Part shown: positions 11,895-23,986 of the stretch, in pieces
Numbering within the stretch: position 1 is the first letter of the stretch
How the letters are laid out: the number at the start of each line of letters is the position of its first letter
Source of the DNA: Macrolepiota albuminosa
Taxonomy: Eukaryota; Basidiomycota; Agaricomycetes; Agaricales; Agaricaceae
NCBI GenBank assembly: GCA_027475525.1
Contig: JAMWFC010000051.1
Location: 2,245,205 to 2,309,204, forward strand
Direction of reading: 5' to 3'
Length of the DNA stretch: 64,000 nt
Translations under genes and position numbers: made by a program
The notes under the pieces: model-generated
Databases searched by the model: none
Told to the model about the DNA's origin: nothing
Seen by the model: only the letters and a program-made list of their open reading frames with translations

Positions 11895-13310
11895 ATGTCA
11901 ACCTTGCCTCCACGAGACCAAGTCGTTCCAGAAGTCCACGGCTGTAGATGGAAGTGGTGTCGATGTACTTTCAACACGTATCCAGATCTAGTCCAACATG
12001 TCCTTAGCGATCACGTCCGAACTTTTGTCCCAATTAGGCGACAGGATATAGCAATGTTTAAAAGAGCAGAAGAGGGTGTAGGCGAGAGCTTGAGTCTCCC
12101 TGACTTCTTATCATCCCAGTTTGATAATGAAGAAACGCACAATTCATTTCAGAGTACAAAAGCTCGACGTGCGTTTTACACACTTGTGTGCTGATAGAAC
12201 ATGAGCTTAGCACATTGATTATGATCAGCAGAAAAATCACGAGCAGTCGCACCCTTGTCATCGCTTCCTTCGCCTCCAATTTCTAGCCCGACCTCGCTTT
12301 CGACTGCTATATACGACGACGAGTCATCATACCTAGAGCCATCTGCTCGCGTTTCTTTGCAAAGGTCGCAGTCACCTCCCAATTCTAACCCCCAAGCGCC
12401 TTTTACTACCTCACCATCAAATATTGACGAGACACATCTAAAATTTCCATACCAAAGACATTCTCCGCCCAATTTTGCGTTTTCATCTCCCACAGGATCT
12501 CACGCCGATGAAATCATGATCAATCCGCCTTCCCCAACGTTTGACTCGCTTGTAGCAAAAGCCATAACTTCAAACAAGGAACAAAATAAGTCTCGCTTTA
12601 CCGGTTCATCCCTTTCGCGTCCTGTTTATGACTGTCCGCCATAACTTCAAACAAGGAACAAAATAAGTCTCGCTTTACCGGTTCATCCCTTTCGCGTCCT
12701 GTTTATGACTGTCCCCAAGCTCGCAAGATTCATCAGCTTCCTCTGACAACTCCTCTTCTGAATCATTAGATTTTTCGGCTCGTCAGGGTCTCATGAATTC
12801 GTTGAGCAACAGCTCACTCAAAGCATGGACATCGACGAAGATACTAATGAACGCAACTACTCATCGCCAGGAGGATTGCATCATCAGAGTCAGCCCACTA
12901 CAGGCATTGTATCAGGTGTCACGAATGAGAGCACGACTCCCATGCCAGTTCGTCAAGCGTGGTATGGAACGCTTCCGCCTCGACGAAGCAGCCTTGCGAC
13001 GCCACTTGCTTTTGGACTGGAGTCTGAAATGCGGAGCACCACGAAGCTTCGGGCCTTTCATTCGACACCATCGCAATCATCGAAGACAACAGTTGATGCA
13101 ATTCCAGAATATGTATTCCGTTCTGGACCATTGCAGATATCTTCGACGGTGAATGGCAGAGAGCCCACTTCGAACCAACCCCAACCTCACTCGCAGGCGC
13201 AATCTCAGTCTCCTTCTCAAGCGAGCTCGCTTGAGTATGCTTCATATCCTCTTCAGACTCAAGCTCCATATCAAAGTCAGAGTTATAGCCCGTGGTTTGG
13301 TTATTCCTAG
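11895..13310 (+). CDS. Single C2H2 zinc-finger protein with long disordered tail
   Basis: The start is ATG 11895. Residues of about 10-40 hold one C2H2 finger (CRWKWCRCTF...LVQHVLSDH) with Cys and His spaced C-x4-C-x12-H-x4-H. The rest is rich in Ser, Pro, Gln and Thr (SSLPSPPISSPTS, PHSQAQSQSPSQ), typical of a fungal regulator. There is one intron after FYTLVC. The 77-bp duplication at 12561 interrupts the Ser-rich part; with one unit removed and one base added the reading continues PSSQDSSASSDNSSSES. A further one-base difference in a T-run near 12775 is then needed to reach MDIDEDTNERNYSSPGG. A single finger suggests RNA binding, protein binding or weak DNA binding; the target is unknown. 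Confidence 0.65.
12561..12714. repeat. 77-bp perfect direct duplication (12561-12637 / 12638-12714)
   Basis: It lies in the Ser-rich exon of the zinc-finger gene. One base is missing between 12714 and 12715 if the Ser-rich frame is to continue. Confidence 0.95.
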
Positions 13311-13659
13311 TCCTCTTTTGTGGACTTGGGGTAATTTGACCATAAAGTATATTGCGTCATTCAAACTGAGTAGTGATTCACGATTACTTACCCTTGCGGA
13401 AGGTGTTGTGAGGTTAAGTTTATTCAAGTAGCGTGTCATCCATTGCTTACTGAAATGGTATTGATCTCCTATCCATGTGGTATGGTGAGGTTAAGTTTAT
13501 TCAAGTAGCGTGTCATCCATTGCTTACTGAAATGGTATTGATCTCCTATCCATGTGGTATGCACTATTATTGGCACGTGTCTGCGAGCGCGAGTGATTGA
13601 ATCTATAAGTAACTCCTACAAGTACAGTACCCTTCGTAACACAGTCACAGGGGCACGCC
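13311..13659. other. Intergenic between zinc-finger gene and lipase-like gene
   Basis: About 350 bp, 154 of which are the 77-bp duplication. No gene is seen; it should hold the 5' region of the lipase-like gene, whose true start I could not fix. Confidence 0.45.
13408..13561. repeat. 77-bp perfect direct duplication (13408-13484 / 13485-13561)
   Basis: Intergenic copy, just upstream of the lipase-like gene. It has no coding consequence. Confidence 0.95.
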
Positions 13660-15022
13660 ATGGAAGCGCCGTCCCCTCAAGCAGGAGTGCCGCTCCTTCA
13701 GAGATAAAGGAGGTTCTGCTCGTTGTCTTTGTTCATGGTTTCAAGGGGACGACCGAACATTCAGTGATTTCCTGATCGACTGCAACACATCCTTGCAGAG
13801 TCTACGAGCTCCAACGTCATGTGGAATGCATAGTTTTCCCTGCCTATGAAGTGCGTGCCTCTACCGCGACCTCGACTCTCGAGTTAACTTAGCTTTCGCG
13901 TAGACGAAGGGTGAACTGGTGTGTTCGTCATCGAGTAACTACTCTCTATTCAATTTCTATGTAGAACCAAGCTGTGATCCGCTTTTCCGACTGGCTCACT
14001 ACTCTAACCGTCGAAAAGGAAGTCGCTTCAGGTGGTGGATCCGGCAAAGCTAGCATTGTCCTCTGTGGACATAGGTACATACTGCTGCGTCCATTTCTCT
14101 GTCCTTGCTGGCTAACGTGTGCGCTTTGTACGCGTGCAGTATGGGCGGTCTACTAATAGCCGATACATTGCTTGAATTTTATAACAACCGACCAGATAGA
14201 AGTTGTCCCTTGTGGCCAAAGATTATCGCCTGCATCGCGTTTGACACTCCTGCAAGATGATATCTCTCTCCGTATCGAGCTCTTTCCACTAATGCATACA
14301 ATCTACAGTATCTTGGAATCCACCCGAACGTCTTCAAAAATGGTGTAACAAAGGCCACAGAGTACGCAACTGCTGCACAAACCATTGGTTCTGCAGTCTT
14401 TGGTGCCTTTGCGGGACTGGGTGCTAACAGGGCCGCGACCGCGACGTCAACATCGCAATCTGCGCCAGCATCCGGCTGGCCCGTCTGGGCCGCACCAGCA
14501 GCATGTGCAGCAGGTGGGGCCCTTCTTGCTGGTGCCGCAGCCGGAAGCGCGTATGTCAAGAGAGAACACCTCAGCAGTGGCCTCACCTGGGCAAAAGATC
14601 ATATGAAATACGTAGGTCATTTGTGGGACGAGGCTGCGCTGGTCAAACGTGTCGAAGCTCTGATGACTGTGAAGAACCAGACAGGGGTTACGTTCCACGC
14701 GTAAGTTTTGGGGCCTTGCTAGAAGCCGATTTTGCTCATCCTGAAATGAAGGTTCTATACTTTGATCCCAGCCACTCCTCCATTCAGTGCAGCCAAGACG
14801 TTTATACTTCTTCCTAAACGAGCTTCGCCTCAATATGCTTACTTCTCACCAGCGAAAAATACCAAAGCTTTGGATGAAGTACAAGCACATATTGGGATGT
14901 TCAATGCAAAGACCAATGATGGTTACTACAGTCTGGGTCTCGCCACAGCCAAGATCGTCCGAGAGTCTTTGCAGTCCAGAAAAAATGCCTCAAGTCATCC
15001 ATCGCAAGAGGCAACCCCTTGA
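13660..15022 (+). CDS. DUF676-type alpha/beta hydrolase (lipase-like), frame disrupted
   Basis: The reading starts with LLVVFVHGFKGT, the oxyanion-side motif of the family. It then passes through three frames within about 90 bp (13775-13840): TFSDF, then DRLQHILAESTSSN, then VECIVFPAYE. Each step needs one extra base. After that it reads cleanly over introns: TKGEL, NQAVIRFSDWLTTLTVEKE, the nucleophile motif CGHSMGG split by an intron, IIACIAFDTP, a GC-AG intron, YLGIHPNVFKNGVTKA, a hydrophobic Ala/Gly-rich segment, and FYTLIPATPPFS to the stop at 15022. Family members are intracellular serine hydrolases. ATG 13660 is out of frame with the HGFKG exon, so the start is uncertain. It could be a pseudogene, but the intact 3' half and the assembly quality argue for errors. 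Confidence 0.6.
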
Positions 15023-15119
15023 AAAATGTCCCTAGAATGGGTTGCTCCAAAGAAACTCTAAATATCTGTTAATATACCAGTAGCACCCTTTTAATATCAT
15101 TGAAGACATTCGGGAACGT

Positions 15120-15931
15120 TTATGGTGAGGCGGCCAGGACAAGGCGCATGGCATAGGCGTCTTCTCCGTCTGCATCTGTTCAATCCATCAACCATAACAG
15201 CGTTCGTGCTGTGAATAAGGAACGCACAGTAGCCTTTTTCCACTTTTTCTAGCTCGAAACCGAGTGTGTCCCTATACAAGCCCAGGGCAGCTCGATTCGA
15301 TTTCCTAACGTGCAAGGACACGTAAGCAGCCTTGTAAATAGATGCCATTGCATCCTCTATGAACACATAAGTAGGTTTGTTCATAACAATGATATAAACG
15401 CACGAGACAACACCATGAGCTTCTTCGCGAGGCCTAACCGCCGATAAGACCGCAGAACCGATATTGAAGTTACGTGTCCATGAGGTGGCTCGCCTTCCGG
15501 CGTTTCTTCTTCCCTACAGTCCGTCTCATCACGTTAGGCCAGAGGAAGGTGTAAAGTCGGGAAGGTACATTTTAGCAAGGATATATCCAACGATCCGGCC
15601 TTTGCTGTCTTCTGCCACATAGGACAGAGAGGGCCAGCTCATAGCATGGTACAGGTCTGTACATGGAAGTTTTCAACTTTGCTGTCTTCTGCCACATAGG
15701 ACAGAGAGGGCCAGCTCATAGCATGGTACAGGTCTGTACATGGAAGTTTTCAAAGTATGTAATATGGGGCTTAAGGGAGACACACAGTATTTCATAGTGT
15801 AGTTCTCCGGCAAATTTTGTAGATTACAGGCTTGCATACCCATGAGGTCTTCTACCTTGAATGAAGATTTGAACGGCGCTTTTCAGACATGAAAGATAAT
15901 CCCTCACCCTTGCTGCTCGGACATTGACCAT
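15120..15931 (-). CDS. NAA10: N-alpha-acetyltransferase catalytic subunit NAA10 (ARD1)
   Basis: The start is ATG 15931 (MVNVRAAR) and the stop TAA is at 15120-15122. At least five small exons give the GNAT core in order: [84 protein letters not shown] (acetyl-CoA binding), [38 protein letters not shown], and the terminal [20 protein letters not shown]10 is the catalytic subunit of ribosome-bound NatA, which acetylates nascent N-termini after Met removal. The NAA15 partner is not in this window. The 77-bp duplication at 15601 repeats the exon around GYILAKM. The convergent neighbour is the lipase-like gene. Confidence 0.88.
15601..15754. repeat. 77-bp perfect direct duplication (15601-15677 / 15678-15754)
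   Basis: It lies over an NAA10 exon ([12 protein letters not shown]) and the preceding intron. The right edge is intronic. Confidence 0.95.
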
Positions 15932-16076
15932 GATTGGCTTTGGGAGGGAAGAAAAAAGGCCGCCGATGTTTGGTAAGCGTTACTATGTACATTAACACTC
16001 AAACATATTCAAATTGGCCTGGCCACTCCGGTTCTTTGAAAAACTGGAACCTAGCACCATAAGGAACGATGACTAA

Positions 16077-17863
16077 CTAGGCGACGATAATGTCTCCGAC
16101 ATCTCCAATCAGCTTCCTTTTCGGTTTGCCATCCTTCCGTTTACCTATGACCTTGATTTCCATTTCTTTCGTTGAAGCGGAACTCAGAGCTTCCTCTAGC
16201 TTGTTGTTCAAGAATGCAATCGACAGGCTTGAGATGGCGTTCATAATGGTGTTGGCTGCAGACGACCCAATGATAGGGAGGCTTGGAAAGTCTGAAAAAG
16301 CCTCGTGCCTCGACGTCACTATAACAAGAACTCGTTTTTCAAGTGAGGAGCACATTAGAAGGTATACTTACCAAGGGTCAGAAGTCGTCTTCCTTCCGGC
16401 TCCCAAGCTTTTACGACGCTTTCAAGCCGCGTGTAATGATCCTTCCACAGGGTAAAGACTTCCGAATTGATTACCAACATCTGAGGTAACCAGCCGTTGC
16501 GCCTGGCCTGAACACCTTGAGGTTGATCCTGCGGTAAATTATTAGGGTTCGCATTAGAAGTGGACTGTGCGATTAGTTGCGCGTGATCCTGCGATAGTGA
16601 TATGGGTATAGGTGCAGGGAGAGGTAACGGCTCTAGCCACGGATCAAAAATGAGAGCATGAGAAACTGGTATACTTAGGTATTCCTGTGGTGGGTTGGAG
16701 GAAAGAATGGATAACTGAAAATGTCATGAGGTCAGTTGATGGTACAGATGGCAAAGAGCACATACCACTGTACAGCCTCCAAAGGAGTGGCCAGCGAGGG
16801 TAACATTCTTGTCAAAGCAAACAGATGTAGATGTCCAACTTGATCGTTCTACGGGCTGATTATCTATGGTATCTAAGTCTGAGACTGGGTCGTTCTTCAA
16901 GAAATTGCAGAAAGATTGGTATGCAGTGTAAATCTCTTCACGGCGAAACTCAAGTTGGTCAGCTCTGAGTGGAAGAGGTGCCATTTCTTCCGACGAGTTG
17001 ACGTCATCGACACTGTTCGTACATTTTTTAGGATGCATCAAGACAAGTGGATACAAGTACATACACGACGTCGTGGTCATTGTAGTAGTAAACAGCCTGG
17101 TCCCTTGTCACATACGTGCATCCAGTTCCATCACGATGCTCCATCGCGAGAACAACTCGGCCAGAGGACGCTAGCTGCGAGCATATTTGACTATTTAGGG
17201 TATTCTTGATCACACAAATCAATTGCATGCGACACCACATACCTGTAAGCCGTCCGGCTGCCTCCTAGGCCATGGGAAAATATTACAAGTGACCGTTTGC
17301 TGGTTTTAGCATCGTCCTCGCCATTTGACTCCTGTGGGCGAGCAAGTGGGGCATTTGGATAGACAGGAATCTGTAAATAATGAAAGAAATTGATTCTGAT
17401 GAAAAAGAACATGCAATTACCTGGATTAAAGCTCCAAATAGATAGAACACAGGCCAGAGCAACCAAAATGAGATGCCTATGGGAAATTAAAAAAGATGGT
17501 TTGCAAAGAACTCTGAGCTGTATGACATACCTGTGAACTTGACGAAACCCCGTAAAGAGTAGTTCAAAGGCCTAATAATAGGCTGTTAGACGTGTGAATT
17601 GCGCTTCACGACCTCATGCCACACCGAAGCAACCAGTCAAGCCCTTTCTTCGATGATGTAGAGATATCGGCCGGGTAGTAGGCAGTAAATGCGACCTCAC
17701 TGAGAAATAGCGCGGGCTCATTAGTGTCCCGCAGCCTGAAAGAGCCAACCTGACGAGGAGACCGAACCCTGGTGACGAAAGTTGTCGCACCGACGGGAAA
17801 CGGGCCTGAAGCGTTGGAGAGGAACAGCATAGGCTTGGCATGATCGATCGTCCGTGTCATCAT
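16077..17863 (-). CDS. Platelet-activating factor acetylhydrolase-like phospholipase (PAF-AH family)
   Basis: The start is ATG 17863 (MMTRTIDHAKPMLF) and the stop is at 16077. Family blocks in order: FPVGATTFVTRV, ALFLSEVAFTAYYPAD, a hydrophobic segment, IQIPVYPNAPL, LVIFSHGLGGSRTAYR, VLAMEHRDGTG, the nucleophile motif AGHSFGGCTV, HALIFDPWLEP (catalytic Asp) and SRHEAFSDFPSL (catalytic His). All three catalytic residues are present. Such enzymes hydrolyse short or oxidised sn-2 acyl chains from phospholipids. I see no clear signal peptide, so an intracellular enzyme is likely. The intron pattern is regular and no 77-bp duplication falls in the gene. It shares a 135-bp divergent promoter region with the GH79 gene. 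Confidence 0.85.
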
Positions 17864-17998
17864 TCATGTTTTTTTGATCCCGGCTTTACGGCCACATCAC
17901 TCCGAGAATCAATTATCCAGAGAGTTTGGACCACATATTTTCCCATATGTGCGGCATTATAAGACCGTGTTTCTCAAGGGTATCATGCCTATCGTTTC
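17864..17998. promoter_or_regulatory. Divergent promoter between PAF-AH and GH79 genes
   Basis: Only 135 bp separate the two starts. It is AT-rich with GGCATTATAAGACC at about 17951-17964, a plausible TATA element for the GH79 gene. Confidence 0.5.
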
Positions 17999-20209
17999 AT
18001 GTTGCCCTCACCTCCACAGAAGCTCACTGCTGCCACTCGCTTTTATTCTCTCATTATCATCGCAAGTCTTTTCGTCTTTGCTTCTGCTGATCCAATATCC
18101 GTCTCCGTGCCATCTGTTGCTTCTGGTCATAATGTTGTGCAGCCAAGTTTTCTTGGGATCAGCTTCGAACTTAGCTTCATGAATGAGTACTGTGCGGGAC
18201 ACAACCATTTTATTGTATTCCTTCCTCAACTTCTCTTTTAGTCGGAAACGACACTTCGACAATTCCTTCAACAATAATCAACTATCTCTCAGCTATTCGT
18301 GGCCGGACTGGAAATTTTCCTTTGCGTCTTCGCATTGGTGGGAATTCCATGGACAGTTCTACCTATATATCTGAGCTTGCAACACCGATGTTACAAAACG
18401 CCTCTACTGCTGCCAATGCTGACAATCAACCTGTTAACTATGGTCCAATGCTTTGGAAGGTCATGAAGAAAGTCGTTGACGATATCGGAGGGGGAGAATA
18501 TCTCATTGGTATGTTGCTAAACTTAGCCATCAGGAGATGGAAGTATCTCAAGATATTTCTCTTCATTTACAAGGCCTTTCGTTACTTGATCCTAACAATT
18601 TAAATGTTCCGGTAATCGCTAGTATGTGATTCTATTATCTCAAAACCTATTTGATTTCATGAAATGAGAAAAGGTAGCGCCGAACAGATCTTGGAGAATT
18701 CCCTTGGTGGTTATCTGCTAGGAAATGTTAATATCCTTTTTAAGAGACCTTCTACAGAACTCATTCCCTTCAGGAACCCGACCTTTATACGAGCCATCAA
18801 CAGCGGCCAAATATCAAGAATTACACTACTGATATCTACATTGAAGTAAGTTCATATGAATATTTAAGTCCATGAAGAGCGCTGATGCTTTAGCTGCTCT
18901 TCTTTCTCAGGAATTTAGAACTGTTTCTAATCGCTTGGCCAATACGTCTGCTGGTAATCTTTTGGACCTGAAAATCCTTGGTGGTCCGACGATTTGTTGT
19001 GCATGGGTACGTATCAGCTTTTCTTTTAATGTAAAATTCCATGGCGACTCCCTCCCCTGCTTTACCAGAACCTTGATGCTCTTTTACAAGGTGGGTATCT
19101 GGCCGCCTTCGGCGGTATATTGAAATACATTTCGTGAGTATGTTCAACAAAGACGGCGTAGGGGATTTTATTAAAGCTCCATTTATCCTTAGCTTGCAAC
19201 ACTATCCTCAAAACAACTGCTTTGGTAGTTATCAATTTGGGTTACCATATTATATCCAACACGCGAACGGTTTGTCTCACATCGAAACAGGGTATTAGAT
19301 CTGTGTTAATTTCACAAACCAGTGGTTGGGCTCACCTCGTGGCAATCGCCTGCTATTGCCTTATTGCAATCCAATAATTCGGCGAATCATCTCCAGCTAA
19401 TCATGTCTGAATTCAACTCAGCATCGTGTGGTGGTGTCCCAACAGTTTCGGACACCTTCGCCGTGGGCACACTCTGGACGATTGATTATGCTCTCCAGAT
19501 GGCAACGGTCGGTTACAGCGCTGCGTACCTCCATACTCGCGAACGTGGTATCTCCTACAATTTATTCGCTCCGCCAGATGGTCCTATCGGTAATCCTGGG
19601 GATTGGGTAACCAATCCCCCATACTATGCCCTAATTGCCACTGCCGAGGCACTGCAAACCACCGATGGCGCTGGCAGCGTCGTTGTCGATCTAAACATTG
19701 CCAACTCCAAGGCCGATAAAAAAGCGACGGTGGCAGGGTATGCTGTCTACGACTCAAAAGGCTCATCCGTCGAACAGTTCGTGCTGTTCAACTATGCCAA
19801 CGTGTCAAATTTCCCCGATCCCTCTGCCGCCACTGCTACATTTGCGCTTCCTGCAAGTGTCTTCACAGCTACGAATAGGACTGGAATCACAATAAAGTAC
19901 TTGTCGGCCTCTGGCCTTTCCGAGAAGTACAACATTGCTTGGGGTGGACAGTCGCTGGTCGGGGTTGGAAATGGGACTTTGCAAGACAACAACGCAACCT
20001 GGGTCATTCAGAACCAACAACTCAATTGTACTGACGGATGTTCTGTCAACGTTCCGGCAGCAGCCATGGCGGTCGTCTTTGTGGAAGTCAATAAAGTAAA
20101 CGCAAACGTCCAAGGTTCACATAAAAACATTGCACTGCTTGCGTCCTTAGCAAACCCTACCCTAATTACTCTCTGCGTTATTGGTAGCTTGATTGTAATT
20201 GCACTATAG
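17999..20209 (+). CDS. Secreted GPI-anchored GH79 family beta-glucuronidase / heparanase-like glycosidase
   Basis: The start is ATG 17999. An N-terminal signal peptide (FYSLIIIASLFVFASADP) is followed by SVPSVASGHNVVQPSFLGIS. About ten exons encode FPLRLRIGGNSMDSS, the acid/base motif YLLGNEPDLYTSHQ split by an intron (E near 18774), LGGPTICCAW, LAAFGGILKYISLQHYPQN and LQLIMSEFNSAS, whose Glu at about 19409 is the expected nucleophile. A beta-sandwich C-terminal domain follows, ending in a hydrophobic GPI-attachment tail (LITLCVIGSLIVIAL). By family it removes glucuronic acid or its 4-O-methyl form from arabinogalactan or proteoglycan-type chains at the cell surface. No breaks are visible. 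Confidence 0.87.
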
Positions 20210-20367
20210 GATACGACGGTAAAAAGCTACCAAGGTGTCCGGGTAATTTCTAATTGACTGGACAATGACCGATGCAATACACTACAAAATATACGTGAAC
20301 GACGGGACAGGACAGCGTAAACTACTCAGAACTTATCACGTCCCCCAATCCAGGAAAGAATGAAACA

Positions 20368-23089
20368 CTAGCGCCCACGCCCACTGATTCCGCTTCCACT
20401 TGCTCTATTAGGACTCGCTCCAGACGATTCGCCAACTCTGCTAGGAGATCGCCCAAATAAAAACGAACTTGCGTATGATTCTGCGGCCTGTAGTGTATCA
20501 CGAATATTCCTCCTAACACTTCTTCCACGTCCTTGTTGGTATGGTTGCTGTGCATCGTTTGGAGGTTGCTTTGATGATGTTGACAAATCGTTGGGCTCTC
20601 TATAAGGCCAAGCGGCATCCGATTGCATGTGTGTGTGGATATGCGTAGAAGATAGGGTCAGCGTTTCATCTTCTATAGTTGATACAGGATTGCCAGATGT
20701 GCATGCATGGTGAGAAAGCCCTTGACGAATGATTTCTTCATCAGGTTGAACGCGTTGCTGGTGTGACTGAGTTCCTCGTCCATGTCCGGTCTCAGCAAAA
20801 TTATAGTCCGGAGTCATCGCACCTTGGCCTATAGGCAAGGCACCCAAGGGAAACGTGCGAACGAAGCCAGCACCACTGGACTGGTTAATCGCAGCGCTGC
20901 GACGATTGGATACTTCACTGAGCGATGATGTTGGAATTTCAACGATTGGTATTCTGTCCACCACGGAACGATTACCATGAGTTTGGAATCGTCTACCTGA
21001 CGTTTGTGCAGCAAGGATTTGAGCATTCAGACGGTTTACAACACCTTCGACAGATGGTGGCGCATATGAAGAAGAATCATGACTAGCAGGAATAGTCGCA
21101 CTCCCAAATGGGCGATCTCTTCTGAATGCAAATTCATGAGATGGTGGTGGGTAGACAGGTTGCTGGTATTCGCGGGCTGGAATAGCAGACTCAGTGTACA
21201 GACGTCGAGAAATCGCTTCCTCTTCTCCGTCATTGACACCGTCGTCAGGTTCAGGAGTATCTTCTCCAACATAGACGTCGTCTTCGTCTTCGTCTTCATA
21301 CTCCGTATCATCCGTTCCATTGAGATCCGTTATGTGGTCGAACAGGGCACTCAAAAAGGCTCGAAGCTGATAGATACCTTTACCAGAGTAAACACAAAAG
21401 CTAGATTGTTGGGTAGAATTGAAATCCTACTGGAGTTTAGCGAAAGAATGACTGTGTTAGACTGTCCATACCCTGGGTGGATCACGACAGAATTCTTGCA
21501 GCTCTGGTTGGCGAAATGCAGGTACGCCAGTCAAACTCAGATGTGTGAGTTTATCGAGTTTCTGGAGAAGGAAGTGTATCGCCAAAACCGATATTTGGTC
21601 ACAATATGATAAATGGATGCGTTCTAATGACGTGTGGCGCTCCCCGAGTGCGTAGATTGCCTCGTCAGTGAGGTTGTTAACTCTCACAAGGCCGATGCGG
21701 CGGAGCTTTGGTAATGCTGATAATTCGAAGACGGACATATCTGTCAGAAGGACACAGTCTTTGATTCTGGTGAGCCATATGAACAGAAAGAAATAATAGA
21801 CAATAATTACTTGCAAAGTCAACATATCTCAATCGAGTACAAGATCGGGCCAAAGTACGGACCGAACTATCCGTGATCTTTATTGCATGACCAAGGTGAA
21901 GGTAGTGTAAGTGTCTCCCAAGTCTACAAATATTCTCAACTGATCGATCAGTTAACAAAGAACACTTGGACAGAACAAGATTGCGAATCTTCGGCGCGTA
22001 ATGGATAATGCCTTCGATAGAATCATCTGTCACGAGAGAACACATGGTTAGGTCGAGCATCCGCAAATGTTCCAGAGGACGTGGAAGGACAAGTGGCGGT
22101 AGTTCGGAAGCAGTTTCGTTGGAACTGGAAGGAAAGGCGTGGCGTGAGTCGGGGTAGAGTAAACCTTCCAATCGTGGCGATGCAGGGAACGCAGCATCGG
22201 TTAATTGAGAACAATGGGAGACACGCATCTCTCGCATATGTATAGAATGAGTCCAAATATCACGGAGGGAGGCATCAGTGATGAGAGAGCAATGATTAAG
22301 GTCGATCTCGAGAAGGAGTGGGCAGGATTTAGCAACAGCTGAAATGGAGGTATCCGTTAAGGAAGACAAGCCGCTCAGCTTGACCCGTCGGAGCATCGGA
22401 CAATTTTCAGCAAAGGCTAATATTCCTTTATCTGAAACTTTGCTGCAGCCTGCGAGGTTTATGCCCTGCAGCCGTTTCGCAGCATAAGCGAGACCAACAA
22501 TGGCTTCATCGGTGGTATTGATTACGCCCGTCAAGTCAACGGCAACCAAATTCGGAAAACAAGGAAGGACACGAGAAAGTACAGAATCTGTAATGCTATC
22601 GCAGTTGATGAGAGTGAGGCGTTCGAGACGATCACACGAGGCGAATGTGGTCAAAATATCGTCCTTGACGTGACTACTGAGGGTGGAAAGGTTTAAACGA
22701 CGAATGAAACGGGCATATGTGAACGTCTGATTTGGTGTGACAAGACGCCTTGACATCTTCTTGAGTGTCTCGTGCTTGGGAAATACTGGTTTATGCCACA
22801 ACAGTTCCACCGAGCATTCGCACCACCTGCGAGAGACCCGAACGGCATTGAGGAGATCACGAGTCGAGTGGAGGTGCTTCAAGATGTGAATGAGAATTTC
22901 GGCTGGCAACTGTGTCATTGGAGAAGCCGACGATGTGCGATTGCAATTTGAAAGAATGGACCATTGAGCGGGTCCGGAAGCAGGCTGATGGCGGGTCTGA
23001 GGGGAGTCAAAGGTGGGTTTGGCGTTCTCCTCATCGTAATCATCATCATCAGAGAGGGATGTGGTGGAGGAGATGGGGAGAGTGTACAT
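20368..23089 (-). CDS. GRR1: GRR1-type F-box/leucine-rich-repeat protein (SCF substrate receptor)
   Basis: The start is ATG 23089 (MYTLPISSTTSLSDDDD) and the stop is at 20368. Three exons: 23089-21811, 21758-21472 and 21426-20368. The F-box is TQLPAEILIHILKHLHSTR..AVRVSRRWCECSVELLW. A long array of AMN1-type repeats follows (LINCDSITDSVL, LAGCSKVSDKGIL, LSKCSLLTDRSV, LHLSYCDQISVLAIHFLL). The tail is about 350 residues, acidic then disordered (TEYEDEDEDDVYVGEDTPE). In yeast, GRR1 is the receptor of an SCF ubiquitin ligase that degrades G1 cyclins and nutrient-signalling factors; a similar role is expected here. The shorter gene at 1672-3268 is its F-box-less paralogue in the same orientation. 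Confidence 0.87.
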
Positions 23090-23210
23090 GGTAGTGGTTT
23101 TGGAATAAGCGTTGAAAGCTCTGAGGTGGTTGTTGGTCAGACGACGATCACATGATGCCTGATTTCGATTGGCACTGGCAGAACAGCCACGATGAGTCCA
23201 GCCAGAATCC
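23090..23210. promoter_or_regulatory. Divergent promoter between GRR1 and a small hypothetical gene
   Basis: A 121-bp spacer between outward starts. No recognisable element. Confidence 0.4.
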
Positions 23211-23740
23211 ATGCTGCATCCTGACCATTCCCCTGTCCAGTCTTTCGAACACATTCTTGATTCTTCTCGACTTCCGCCACCGGGCCCAGACTTTTATGCC
23301 GCAAGGAGGGTTTTGTGGTTGACACCACGGCCTGTTCCGAGGCACCCAGAATCTGCGTCTCCTTCAGAGTCCCGGCAGCGCTTAGAACAATTGCTGAGTG
23401 CCCCAAATGCTCCAGAGACTGAATATGCCTGGAATCACGGCGTCAAAAGAGTTTGGGAGGTCTTGGATGCCGGCAACCGACTCAGAAAACGATTACCTTT
23501 ATCTTTAATTGTATGTCCTCACCGCCCTTCTTCTGTCCTATCGTTCATCATATATCCAAGATAAAAATTATCTATGCAGCGTGGTTGCGAGACGATACAT
23601 GGCCGGCAGGAGCAATCGCACCCGAACCAGACGATGTTCTGCCCGATAACTTGGCTAGTCCCGAGCCGCTTCCCTCAATACTTTCTCCATGGTCCTCTGG
23701 CACAACTTCGTGGTTGACCGTGAATACGGGGGACACATAA
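23211..23740 (+). CDS. Hypothetical conserved-type protein (about 155 aa)
   Basis: ATG 23211 opens MLHPDHSPVQSFEHILDSS. One intron (GTATGTCC...ATATCCAAG, about 61 bp) joins LRKRLPLSLI to IKIIYAAWLRDDTWPAGA in phase. The stop is at 23738-23740. The protein is Pro/Ser-rich with a charged helical part (SESRQRLEQLLSAPNAPE) and a Trp-containing acidic C-terminus. There is no signal peptide, membrane span or known motif. The clean splice join and long open reading support a real gene; I do not recognise the family. Confidence 0.5.
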
Positions 23741-23986
23741 GCACATAACGACAAATCTGCTTTTATGTGACGCTAATCAATTAAGAAACATCTATCATCT
23801 AGTACAGGATTTTGAAAGTCTTGTGCTCAATTTGGCCTCTTAATCGACCTTGATGGCCATTGAGACCCAAAGATAAGTTACCGTCGACAGAAAGATATGC
23901 TACACAATCCGAGTCAAAGCAGATCCTGTCGACTCTGCGCGATAAAGGTATTGGCAGGTATCGGGGTTGAGATAGTGAAGTTGAAG

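Noticed and set aside
12793..13152. Arg/His-rich plus-strand frame in the zinc-finger gene
   Set aside because: It is an alternative frame of the Ser/Pro/Gln-rich exon; the MDIDEDTNERNYSS frame is longer and fits the protein's composition.
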